Source: Oscillospiraceae bacterium
GTDB lineage: Bacteria > Bacillota > Clostridia > Oscillospirales > Oscillospiraceae
Length of the DNA stretch: 48,302 nucleotides
Assembly (NCBI GenBank): GCA_024685535.1
Contig: JAIKVS010000181.1
Span: 1 to 48,302 of the forward strand
Direction: 5' to 3'
Shown here piece after piece: positions 23,510-31,521 of the stretch. Position 1 is the stretch's first letter, and every line of letters begins with the position of its first letter. A program made the position numbers and the translations under genes. The notes under the pieces are model-generated. The model was not told the DNA's origin. It was given only the letters and a program-made list of their open reading frames with translations, and made no database searches.

Positions 23510-24733
23510 TCATACAGCGTTCAATGCCCGCTTGCCGCGGTAGAGCGCACAGTCTCCGGGAGAAGCATCCCGGACTATGAGCCCGACTTCAAACGGCTCC
23601 GCATAGGATGAGAGCTGTTCTCTCAGTCTTTGAACATCTATATTGCCTCTTGTCAGCACCAACACATTCAAGCATTCATTACACAGCTCATAGCGGCAGT
23701 CGACCACGCAGGATTCTGCAAAAACGATACTGTCGAGCACAGCAGCGCTCAGTCCTTCCGGCCTGCGTTCTATCCTATCCAGCCGAAGTGTAGCGCTACC
23801 ACAGGGACAAGGTTCCGGCAATATACGGGTGAAATCCCCTGTGCGGTACCTGATGAGAGGCATGGCTTCCATCCCGACAGTGGTTATTACAAGCTCGCCA
23901 AATTCGCCTGCAGGCAGAGGGTTGCCGCGTTCATCAATTATCTCTGCTATAATGTGGTTTTCTCTCAGATGCATTCCTTCATGAGCCTGGCAGCATATCG
24001 CGCCGGCCATACCCATCTCTCTTGAGCCGTAATGGGGAAAAAGCCTGCTGCCGAGCAAATCCTCGCAGGCGGTTATAACGCTCTGAGGGCATGCGTCACC
24101 ACTGACAAGCGCACGACGCAAGCTGCCTCTGCCGCAGTATCGCAGCAGTCCCAGGAGCTGTGCGGGCATGCCCACGAATGTGTCCGGTTTTTCGCGCTCA
24201 ATCAGTTCCGCATATTCACCGTAGCACAGGAAAGGTCCAGTCTTCAGAGGTCGTGCCCCAAGGCGGTTTATTGCCTCGCTGATAAGCTCTCCCAATCCGA
24301 AGGGGCCGGAAAACGGAAAGCATATCAAAGTTGAACTGCCGGGAAATATGAGTTCCCCCAAACCCGCCATATAAAGCTGTATAGTATTCTCGATATCGTC
24401 TTCTGTATAGAAAACGCGCTTTGCAGTCCCGGTAGTGCCTGAGGTAGCATCTGAAAGTACTCGCTGTATCTGTGACTGGGAACAAAGCATCAGTGCACCT
24501 GCATTACCAGCAAGATCCTCTTCTGTTGTAAAAGGGAGAAAAGATATCTCCTCCAGAGATCTCAGCCTCTCCGGCAGATTCCTATAGAATCCTCCGCGTT
24601 CATTCTCGCGTGCCAAAAGGCGATTCAGCTTTTTAAGCTGGATCGCCTTGATCGTTTCTCTGCCGATCCCTGCGATAAGTCCCTCCTGCCTGGCCATCAG
24701 ATCATCCAGACGGGAAACGGGAACGGCATTCAC
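23510..24733 (-). CDS. AMP-dependent CoA ligase (phenylacetate-CoA ligase-like, DVU_1553-type)
   Basis: ANL-superfamily enzyme expected to activate a carboxylic acid to acyl-CoA using ATP. The 407 residues show the P-loop SDATSGTTGTAKRV (about 97-110), YGSREMGMAG (A5) and YRTGDFTR (A7). A small Cys cluster, PCPCGSATLRLDRIE, precedes the C-terminal domain. I place the start at GTG 24733, overlapping the previous stop by 4 nt with GGAAAGGGG upstream. It is the last gene of the aldehyde oxidoreductase operon, so the acid made by that enzyme is an attractive substrate, but this is inference. The DVU_1553 family name is from memory. Confidence 0.82.
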   Translation of the reverse strand: MNAVPVSRLDDLMARQEGLIAGIGRETIKAIQLKKLNRLLARENERGGFYRNLPERLRSLEEISFLPFTTEEDLAGNAGALMLCSQSQIQRVLSDATSGTTGTAKRVFYTEDDIENTIQLYMAGLGELIFPGSSTLICFPFSGPFGLGELISEAINRLGARPLKTGPFLCYGEYAELIEREKPDTFVGMPAQLLGLLRYCGRGSLRRALVSGDACPQSVITACEDLLGSRLFPHYGSREMGMAGAICCQAHEGMHLRENHIIAEIIDERGNPLPAGEFGELVITTVGMEAMPLIRYRTGDFTRILPEPCPCGSATLRLDRIERRPEGLSAAVLDSIVFAESCVVDCRYELCNECLNVLVLTRGNIDVQRLREQLSSYAEPFEVGLIVRDASPGDCALYRGKRALNAV

Positions 24734-25155
24734 AGCAGTCCCCTTTCCTGGAGAATCTCCATACATTTTTCAAATGTGGCTGCGATCACCTGCGGGCAGT
24801 ATTCCACTCGCTTGGCAGGATTGCCCTTTGTTATGTCCCTGCATTCAATGCCGCCGTAGTCTGCGGTCATTTCCTCCTCGAACCATTTGGTGAATTCACC
24901 CAACGCCGGCTTATGCTGCGGATCATCATAGCCTGTATCCTCACCCTTTCCGGTAAAGTATGAGATAAGGCAGGCTCCACCGGTCATGCATCCGCAGCAG
25001 TTTTGTGAAAAGCCCACACCGCCGTTCAGTCCTCCCATAGCCTTAACGAAACCGGGATTCTCTTCCCCAATCGCATCCAGCATGAGTATTGCCAATATCT
25101 GGCCGCAGAAATAGCCGTAACGGCTAAGTTCCATTATCCTGTCAAAAAGGTCCAT
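24730..25155 (-). CDS. C-GCAxxG-C-C family protein
   Basis: A 141-residue protein of the C_GCAxxG_C_C family, small redox or metal-binding proteins found in anaerobes. Conserved cysteines are visible at Cys17, in NCCGCMTGGAC (53-62), in IECRD (about 105) and in VEYCPQ (about 120). I recall this subtype being named after DVU_1555. Its function is unknown; the Cys arrangement suggests an iron-sulfur cluster or disulfide chemistry. It lies 4 nt after the methyltransferase gene and overlaps the CoA ligase by 4 nt. Confidence 0.85.
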   Translation of the reverse strand: MDLFDRIMELSRYGYFCGQILAILMLDAIGEENPGFVKAMGGLNGGVGFSQNCCGCMTGGACLISYFTGKGEDTGYDDPQHKPALGEFTKWFEEEMTADYGGIECRDITKGNPAKRVEYCPQVIAATFEKCMEILQERGLL

Positions 25156-25159
25156 CTCA

Positions 25160-25672
25160 TCAGTCCTTTCTTCCTATCAAAACAAAATAACGGCTTTTCC
25201 CTTTCGGGATATCGCAGCACGGAGATTCATCCCTCCAGAGAGCTTCAAGATAATATTCCAGCCACAGTTCTGTCATATCCTCAGAACAGACGATATCAAA
25301 TCCGGCATCCCGCAGCATTTTTTCAGGTTCGGAAAAGAACACGTCTGAAAGCAACAGCTTTCCTCCTCTACGAAGCAAACGGCACGCTTCCCGCAGCGCT
25401 CCGGGCTGGTCGAATGACGCGAAAAAAGAGCACTGACTCAAAACCGCGTCGAAGCATCGATCCGGGAATGATGTTCTGAGCATATCTCCCTGTTCGACAT
25501 CCGGTGAACGCGGCTCAAGATCTATTCCGCTTGCAGCGATCCCCATCGATCTCATGAGTAAAACCGCTTCTCCGTCTCCGGCACCCATATCAAGCACCGC
25601 ATCTCCTTCGCGCAGTCCCGCAAGCTCAAGCAAGTGCAGAGTATGCTCTTTACCTCCGGGATGGCTTCTCAT
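25160..25672 (-). CDS. SAM-dependent methyltransferase (DVU_1556-type)
   Basis: A 170-residue class I methyltransferase. The SAM-binding motif I is AVLDMGAGDGEAVLL (about 25-39), followed by the acidic end of strand 2 (GIDLEPRS) and CFDAVLSQCSFFASFD, then GGKLLLSDVF. The target is unknown. Three Cys, including CC in DESPCCDIPKG, may relate to its partners. It overlaps the upstream small redox protein by 4 nt (ATGA) and is 4 nt from the C-GCAxxG-C-C gene, so it belongs to the same transcript. Confidence 0.85.
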   Translation of the reverse strand: MRSHPGGKEHTLHLLELAGLREGDAVLDMGAGDGEAVLLMRSMGIAASGIDLEPRSPDVEQGDMLRTSFPDRCFDAVLSQCSFFASFDQPGALREACRLLRRGGKLLLSDVFFSEPEKMLRDAGFDIVCSEDMTELWLEYYLEALWRDESPCCDIPKGKSRYFVLIGRKD

Positions 25673-25890
25673 TTATCCTCCAGTGCCCTCTCCACGGACG
25701 CCACCTTGCCCAGCGCCAGTTCCTCAGGCACATATACGAATCCGCACGCGGGACATACGGGAAGTTCCACCGGAAAGCCGTTATCCAGATACATGAACTT
25801 GGCTTTTCCCTTTATTAGAGGGACATTACATTTAAAGCATCTGAGTTTCCCCTGCGGGTCGATCGTATAGTAATTCTTCTCAATAGCCAT
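25669..25890 (-). CDS. Small CxxC-CxxC redox/zinc protein (DVU_1557-type)
   Basis: A 73-residue protein with two CxxC pairs, RCFKCNVPL and PVCPACGFVYVPEELA, forming a rubredoxin- or zinc-ribbon-like site. It probably acts as an electron carrier or metal-bound adaptor for the neighbouring redox proteins. The start is ATG 25890, three bases after the stop of the dicluster gene, with GGGAGGG upstream. Its stop overlaps the methyltransferase start by 4 nt. Confidence 0.82.
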   Translation of the reverse strand: MAIEKNYYTIDPQGKLRCFKCNVPLIKGKAKFMYLDNGFPVELPVCPACGFVYVPEELALGKVASVERALEDK

Positions 25891-25892
25891 AA

Positions 25893-28181
25893 TCAGCCCT
25901 CCCGTTTCACTACTTTCATCCGATGGCTCCATGCGCGGTGAATTACATAACCACCGTCCGCCATGCTGAACTTCACCCAGAAGGTTGCGTTTCCAACACG
26001 GCGGCGGGCAACCAGCAGTCCGTCTTCATCCTCTATGGCCTCTCCGCATGTGCGGAATTCATCCATCACGGAGATCACATCCTCGACGAGGATCATTCGG
26101 TCATCCATCATGGTCCTGGCTTCATCGGTGAAAACGAGCGGATAATCCAGTTTGTTCTCCATAGGCTCCTCCAGCCATATCTCCTGAAGCAATTCGTTTT
26201 TCAGGCTCAGTCTGTTTTTCCGTTTTTCACTAATATCCGGCGGACTGCCGGCGTCGGTTCCATAGCACAGTTCCAGAATATGCCTCGATTCCCTGCCCTG
26301 ACGGGCAAAGCGGTCTCTGCAGGCCATGCAGTAAGAGATATAAGGTGCATCGCTGCGCTCGAGACATTTTTCCGTCATTTCAGACGCCACTTCCCTGTTG
26401 GCATAGGCGGTGAGCCCGCCGTAACCACAGCAGGGCGAGCGGTCGCCCGAATAGAGCGTATCCACGAGTTCACAGCCGAGTTTTCGGGCAAGCGTTCGTA
26501 TTGCCTGCTGTGTTTTCTCATTTCCGCGTGCTCCGCATGCATCGTGCAGCGCAGCCGGCCGCTCAAGTGCATGCGCGCCTTCCGGCAGCCCCAGCTCCAG
26601 CAGGATATCCCATATTCCGCGCACTTCATGTTCACCAAAGGAACTAAGCTCACGCGCACAGCTGGGACATGCAGCGATTATAACGGGATCGCCAAGGCGG
26701 GCAAGCTCATTATCCAGCAGCTCATGCATCTGCTCCGCCATCTGCGTTCTTCCGGCCCAGCCTGCAATGGAGCCGCAGCATCCCAGTATAAGTGCCACAC
26801 CGCCTTCCATCCTGCTGCAAAGGTCGCTGTACGCGGCCTTCACAGTTTCGGGAGCTATGGCAGCTGCCTGACAGCCCGGGAAGAACACATATCTGCACTG
26901 TTCATACCCCGGCTGTGGCCTTGACAGGAAGGCCTCTCCATTTGAAAAGAGCATATCCATAAGTGCAAATTCATGTGGTGCAAGCGGCATCTTATCCGTT
27001 GATACCATATTACGTCGAGCCATAAGACAGACCCTCGCCATATCGAACCCATTTGGACACACCGCAGTGCACTGCCCGCACAGCGAGCATGCGTTCATGG
27101 GTTTGTTCAGCTGATGGTCACCCATGATTATCTGGGTATTGTTATATATCTCCCTGGCAAGAAGGCCAGGATGCTTTTTATAATGCTTCAGATAAGCGCA
27201 GCTTTTAAGACATTCCTCACAGTGACATGAGATACACCTTCCGGCTTCCTCTGCTGCCTGTTCCCTGCTGTATCCGGCCTCAGGACAGGGAACGCGTTTA
27301 AGGACTTCCGCCTCGCTCAGATCGGTATAGAGTCTGCTGTCAACAGGGCCTTCCTGCCCGCGGGTATTGCGGGGATCCAATCCCTGAGCCAGTCTGTCCA
27401 CAGTGAGCGCAGCTTTTTTTGCGCCGAAAGCAGAATCCAGAACCCCGTTGGTCTTTCCGCTAACCAGTTCCTGCGCTTCGCAGAACATCAGTCCAACATC
27501 GGTTTTTGCGCAGGGAAACAGTTCATACCTTACATCATCCGACGCACACAGAACGTCAAACGATGCTTTTTTATCTTCATAGAACGCCGCATCGATGCAG
27601 CAGTTGAATTCAAATTGAATGTCCTTCCCCCGCAGACGTTTCAGTTCTGCCGCGAAAGCTTCATCATCAAGGAAAGGCGCGCATTCGCGCAGATAACTCT
27701 CATGGGAATCCTGAGTACAGAAAACGGTTACAGGATATGCTTTTTTCTCAAGTTCTCCTGCCAGCATCAGTGCAAACAGGCCTGAACCGAGCACGGCAGT
27801 ACTTTTGCGCTTCTTACTGCGGAATACGCCGCCGAGCCTGCTCTGCTCTCCGAAGCGTGCAACAGCACGCTCGACCTCACTGATCAGCACTCCTTCGCCT
27901 ACCTCATTCAACCTGCACTTTGTCTCGCAGGGGGCTTCGCAGCCTGCTGAAAGTATCAGAGGGAAAGGCGCAATCTTTTCATAAAGCTGGAGGGCTTTTT
28001 TGAAGTTACCGGAGGCCGCGGCCTCGAGAAATCCCCGCACATCAAGCTTGAGCGGGCAAGCAGCGCAGCAGAAGGGCGGCTCCTCGTATACACAGCGAGC
28101 CACCATGCTCTCCATTTCCTCTTTTGATATCTTGTTAACCTTATATACGTGTGTGGAGCCTCGCTCCTGTATCTGACTCAT
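25893..28181 (-). CDS. Dicluster / CCG-domain redox protein with shortened flavin domain
   Basis: A 762-residue protein. It carries an N-terminal GltD-type dicluster domain (Cys30 to Cys89, CCAACP and CEAPCETKC). A Rossmann-like stretch follows (127-240, VLGSGLFALMLAGEL), then a Cys-rich linker (297-329), a 4Fe-4S motif (CSLCGQCTAVCP, 365-376) and two CCG domains (431-510 and 546-640). Those domains have FFPGCQ, CCG 468-470, CPSC, DACG, CCGYGG and CMAC, as in HdrD/GlcF. A novel tail ends the protein (685-760). The flavin/NAD(P) region is only about 115 residues, far shorter than in GltD. It probably passes electrons to or from the aldehyde oxidoreductase, which is inference. GGAGGG precedes the ATG. 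Confidence 0.85.
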   Translation of the reverse strand: MSQIQERGSTHVYKVNKISKEEMESMVARCVYEEPPFCCAACPLKLDVRGFLEAAASGNFKKALQLYEKIAPFPLILSAGCEAPCETKCRLNEVGEGVLISEVERAVARFGEQSRLGGVFRSKKRKSTAVLGSGLFALMLAGELEKKAYPVTVFCTQDSHESYLRECAPFLDDEAFAAELKRLRGKDIQFEFNCCIDAAFYEDKKASFDVLCASDDVRYELFPCAKTDVGLMFCEAQELVSGKTNGVLDSAFGAKKAALTVDRLAQGLDPRNTRGQEGPVDSRLYTDLSEAEVLKRVPCPEAGYSREQAAEEAGRCISCHCEECLKSCAYLKHYKKHPGLLAREIYNNTQIIMGDHQLNKPMNACSLCGQCTAVCPNGFDMARVCLMARRNMVSTDKMPLAPHEFALMDMLFSNGEAFLSRPQPGYEQCRYVFFPGCQAAAIAPETVKAAYSDLCSRMEGGVALILGCCGSIAGWAGRTQMAEQMHELLDNELARLGDPVIIAACPSCARELSSFGEHEVRGIWDILLELGLPEGAHALERPAALHDACGARGNEKTQQAIRTLARKLGCELVDTLYSGDRSPCCGYGGLTAYANREVASEMTEKCLERSDAPYISYCMACRDRFARQGRESRHILELCYGTDAGSPPDISEKRKNRLSLKNELLQEIWLEEPMENKLDYPLVFTDEARTMMDDRMILVEDVISVMDEFRTCGEAIEDEDGLLVARRRVGNATFWVKFSMADGGYVIHRAWSHRMKVVKREG

Positions 28182-28214
28182 AACTGTCCCTCCGGGTCAA
28201 TACGGAATGGAAAC

Positions 28215-28242
28215 GGGGATGCGGGATAATTCCCACATCCCC
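28215..28242 (-). terminator. Intergenic stem-loop, possible attenuator
   Basis: GGGGATG (28215-28221) and GGGA (28223-28226) pair with TCCC (28231-28234) and CATCCCC (28236-28242), with one internal mismatch. On the minus strand it follows the aldehyde oxidoreductase stop by about 38 nt but lacks a clear T-run. It may lower read-through or protect the upstream mRNA. Confidence 0.55.
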
Positions 28243-28279
28243 ATTATAACACGGGTATAAAATGCTCTACAAGAAGTTA

Positions 28280-31039
28280 TCAGTTCTCCAGTGCCTTCAG
28301 AGCGGCAAGCACTTTGTCCGGGCGTGCCGGTATGCGAGTGATGCGCGCTCCGGTGGCATTATAGATGGCGTTCAGGATGGCGGGGTGAGGAGCATCCAGC
28401 GGTGCCTCGCCGCAGCCGGCAGCTCCATAGGGGCCGTTCGGGCGGTAGGTCTCGACATAATGCAACTCGATGTCATCGGGAGCGTCATTCGGGTAAGGTA
28501 TACCACACTTGAGCAGGCTGGTCTCCTTCGACAAATCGTCAAAGTCCTCGCTCAGCGCAAGACCGATGCCCTGTACGAGTCCGCCATAGAAGTTGCCGTC
28601 GACAAGGAGTTTGTTCATGATTGTGCCGACATCAGCAACGCAGGTGAACTTCTCGACCTTGACCTTACCGGTCTGGGTATCGACGCATACTTCGGGGAGG
28701 AAGATGGTGTACATATAGGTGGCGAAGGGTTCGCCCTGGGCGGTGTCCTGATCCACAGGATGATCCGCGCAGTAGGTGGTTACCCAGTTGCCCTCGACCT
28801 TCAGCTTCTTGCCGTCGGCTACCATCTCGTCATAGGTGCGGTAAGTGCCGTCGTCCTTCTTCATCTCAGCGAGGAGTGCTTCTGCTGCGAGACGGCAGGC
28901 ATTACCGGACATGACCTGAGAACGTGAGCCGCCTGCAGGGCCAGAGTTCGGAGTGTACTTGGTGTCATTCATGACGAGGCGGATCTGCTCAGGCTTGATG
29001 CCTGCCTGACGCAGAGTCTCATGAGCGGAGACGAGCGCACCCATATCAGCACCCTGGCCGTGATCCTCCCAGGAAACATATATGGTAACCGTTCCGTCCT
29101 TGTTCAGCTCAGCAAACGCGGAAGACGCGTCGACGCCGTCGAGTCCGCAGCCGTATACGCCGAGGGATACACCTATGCCGTATTTATAACGTCCGTCAGA
29201 TGCGGCGTTCTTCTCGGCAACTCTCTTCTTTCCTGCTTCATAGAGCGGGCGGGCCTTGTCGAAGAGGGCTTCTTCGCAATACACATCAGGAGCATAGCCT
29301 GTCGGGATAGTGGTGTTTTCTGATGCCTTGTAGCAGTTCATGGCGCGCATCTCGAAAGGATCGATGCCCATCTTGGCCGCCAGGCAGTCGATGGCAATAT
29401 CAGAGCCCATGAAGGACTGAGGTGAGCCGTATGCGCGGAAAGCAGAGCCCCATGCATGGTTTGTGAACACGGTCTGGCTCTTGTTGCGGATGGAGGGAAT
29501 CCCATAGCCGGCGCCGGTGAACTGGCTCAGACGCATGGTGAGCAGGTCGCCAAACTCGGAGTATGGGCCGTGGTCGACATAGTTATCGCCCCAGAGAGCG
29601 AGGAGCTTGCCATCCTTATCCGCAGCGAGCTTGATGTGCATAAATGCAGGTGAACGCTTGCCGGTGTAGGTGATGTTCTGGAACTGGTTGAAGTTCAAGG
29701 ATACGGGCTTGCCTATGATCTTGGCGGCAGCCCCGATAAGAGCCTCGTTCGTCGGTGAGAACTTGTAGCCGAAGGTACCGCCGGCATGGTTCTGAACGAT
29801 GCGGAGCTTCTCCATCGGTACACCGATACCTGCAGCGATCATCGGCATATGCAGATGGATACCGATGGACTTGGAGTGCACGGTTACCATGCCGTCCTCA
29901 TCGATATAGCCATAGCCGTTGTCCGGCTCGATATGCAGGTGGGGCTGACGTGAGCAGTAGCTCTCGATCTCGACCTGCTGTGAATCGGGTATGCTGTTCC
30001 AGTCGAAGTCAGGTCCCTTAATGCAGTTTGTCTCGTAGAAGACGTTCGGGGTACCAGGGTGGATCTCAATGGCATCGGGTGCCATTGCATCGAGCGCACT
30101 CATGTATGCCGGGAGCTCTTCGATATCTACCTTGACCGCATCGGCAGCGGCGCGGGCGTGCTCTTCTGTGTCTGCAGCAACGATGGCAATAGCATCGCCA
30201 AACTGGAAGATCTTGTCGGAGCAGAGCACCGGACGCTCAAATCCGTCGGTTTTGTTGTGCTTAGGAAGCATGACCAGGCCATTGATCTGGTTGGTGCCGC
30301 CGGCAGCGAGGATATCCTTGTAAGTAATGACCTTCACGACGCCGGGCATCTTTTCTGCTTCGGAGGTATCGATGCTCTTGATGTTGGCATGGGAGACCTT
30401 GGCCTGGGTGAGGGCAAGGCGCAGGCAACCGGGCATCTTCAGTGCGTCGTCGGCACCGAAGTCCCATGTGCCGGTAACTTTCTGTGCAGCGGAGGGACGG
30501 ATGTACTTCGTGCCCTTGATGCTGTCGCCGGTGGGTTTGAATACGAGGTCTTCCTTGCTCATCTCACCGCGGAGAACCGCTGCTGCGTCCATGACTGCAT
30601 CGACGAGGGGCTTGTAGCCGGTGCAGCGGCAGAGGTTACGCTGCTTGTTGAACCAGTCGCGAACTTCTTCTCTTGTGGGACTGGGATTATTCTCGAGAAG
30701 AACCTTTGCGCTGATTATGAAGCCCGGAGTGCAGAAACCGCACTGTGCGCATCCGTGGGCCATCCATGCAACCTGCAGGGGATGCATGTCGCTAAGGGTG
30801 CCGACACCTTCGATGGTGGTGATCTCGGCGCCATCGGGGACCTTGCTCATCTTTACAATGCAGGACTTGGTGACCTTGCCGTTCATGATGACGTTGCAGG
30901 CTCCGCAGTGGCCTTCGCCGCAGCCGATCTTACAGCCGGTCAGCAGCAGATGCTCACGCAGGACCTTTGCAAGAGTCTCGTCCTGTTCCAGGACCAGGTT
31001 CCGTGTGACGCCGTTGATGACAAGTGTTTTTCTTATCAT
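28280..31039 (-). CDS. mop: Molybdenum-dependent aldehyde oxidoreductase (Mop type)
   Basis: Xanthine oxidase-family enzyme that oxidises aldehydes to carboxylic acids with a molybdopterin-dinucleotide cofactor and two [2Fe-2S] clusters, without FAD. The 919 residues resemble Desulfovibrio gigas Mop (907) throughout. Plant-ferredoxin-type cluster ligands are Cys40, 45, 48 and 60; second-cluster ligands are Cys100, 103, 137 and 139, the same numbers as in D. gigas. The molybdopterin domains fill residues 165-910, with FGYKFSPTNEA, WGSAFRAYGSPQS and the catalytic Glu878 in AGCGEAPL. AGGAGG precedes the ATG. It is transcribed with the 84-residue protein upstream from a strong promoter and probably reads through a stem-loop into the dicluster gene. 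Confidence 0.95.
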   Translation of the reverse strand: MIRKTLVINGVTRNLVLEQDETLAKVLREHLLLTGCKIGCGEGHCGACNVIMNGKVTKSCIVKMSKVPDGAEITTIEGVGTLSDMHPLQVAWMAHGCAQCGFCTPGFIISAKVLLENNPSPTREEVRDWFNKQRNLCRCTGYKPLVDAVMDAAAVLRGEMSKEDLVFKPTGDSIKGTKYIRPSAAQKVTGTWDFGADDALKMPGCLRLALTQAKVSHANIKSIDTSEAEKMPGVVKVITYKDILAAGGTNQINGLVMLPKHNKTDGFERPVLCSDKIFQFGDAIAIVAADTEEHARAAADAVKVDIEELPAYMSALDAMAPDAIEIHPGTPNVFYETNCIKGPDFDWNSIPDSQQVEIESYCSRQPHLHIEPDNGYGYIDEDGMVTVHSKSIGIHLHMPMIAAGIGVPMEKLRIVQNHAGGTFGYKFSPTNEALIGAAAKIIGKPVSLNFNQFQNITYTGKRSPAFMHIKLAADKDGKLLALWGDNYVDHGPYSEFGDLLTMRLSQFTGAGYGIPSIRNKSQTVFTNHAWGSAFRAYGSPQSFMGSDIAIDCLAAKMGIDPFEMRAMNCYKASENTTIPTGYAPDVYCEEALFDKARPLYEAGKKRVAEKNAASDGRYKYGIGVSLGVYGCGLDGVDASSAFAELNKDGTVTIYVSWEDHGQGADMGALVSAHETLRQAGIKPEQIRLVMNDTKYTPNSGPAGGSRSQVMSGNACRLAAEALLAEMKKDDGTYRTYDEMVADGKKLKVEGNWVTTYCADHPVDQDTAQGEPFATYMYTIFLPEVCVDTQTGKVKVEKFTCVADVGTIMNKLLVDGNFYGGLVQGIGLALSEDFDDLSKETSLLKCGIPYPNDAPDDIELHYVETYRPNGPYGAAGCGEAPLDAPHPAILNAIYNATGARITRIPARPDKVLAALKALEN

Positions 31040-31104
31040 ACGTTTTCCTCCTGATAAATATAATTATTTTTATTATTCCCTGTTCAAGGGTCGTGCTCAG
31101 CAGT

Positions 31105-31359
31105 TCAGTGGCTGTGGCCGCCGCAGCGGTCGTGGTCGGGGCCTTTCCCGGAAACATCCTTCACGCGTTCTATTCCGCGAGGAGTATAGAAGACCAGCTG
31201 AGAAAGACTGCCGTCCAGATTCTCTCCGCTCAAGCGGAGAAAGTTTGCATTCTCGAAGTAGTCGATGGGAAGATCACGCCGGAAGACCTCACCTGTATTC
31301 TCATCACGGACTTCAATCGTTACCTCGTGCGCGATTATTTCAAAAAGCTCCTCGCCCAT
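31105..31359 (-). CDS. Small protein with His/Cys-rich C-terminal tail, unknown
   Basis: An 84-residue protein I do not recognise. The body is acidic, with VTIEVRDENTGEVFRRDLPI suggesting a small beta structure. The end reads DHDRCGGHSH, a probable metal-binding tail (four His/Cys in the last nine residues). I use ATG 31359, eight bases after AGGGGG; a GTG at 31368 overlaps that site. It is the first gene of the aldehyde oxidoreductase operon, 65 nt upstream of mop, suggesting a dedicated chaperone or subunit role. Confidence 0.7.
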   Translation of the reverse strand: MGEELFEIIAHEVTIEVRDENTGEVFRRDLPIDYFENANFLRLSGENLDGSLSQLVFYTPRGIERVKDVSGKGPDHDRCGGHSH

Positions 31360-31399
31360 CGGTACCACCCCCTATATCTATACGTTATCATGCATTTAT

Positions 31400-31429
31400 A
31401 TTATACTCTTCAAAAAACTAAAGTACCAA
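31400..31429 (-). promoter_or_regulatory. Promoter of the aldehyde oxidoreductase operon
   Basis: On the minus strand, TTGGTA (31424-31429), an 18-nt spacer and TATAAT (31400-31405), 41 nt upstream of the small-protein ATG and just after the terminator of the previous gene. Confidence 0.65.
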
Positions 31430-31436
31430 GTTACAA

Positions 31437-31473
31437 CAAAAAGCAATTCGCAGAAGTTGCGAATTGCTTTTTG
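31437..31473. terminator. Strong bidirectional intrinsic terminator
   Basis: Perfect 16-bp stem (31437-31452 with 31458-31473) with a 5-nt loop; A5 opens the left arm and T5 closes the right arm. It ends the minus-strand methyltransferase gene at 31522. Confidence 0.92.
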
Positions 31474-31521
31474 TATATACTGTACAAGCTGATACAATAT
31501 CATACAGACATTATTAACAAA

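Noticed and set aside
30059-31054. Plus-strand reading frame of 331 codons opposite mop
   Set aside because: Antisense of the conserved iron-sulfur and molybdopterin region; no start signals.
31437-31473. Attachment site or mobile-element end because of the perfect inverted repeat
   Set aside because: No integrase, no target duplication; A-stem-T geometry fits a bidirectional terminator.
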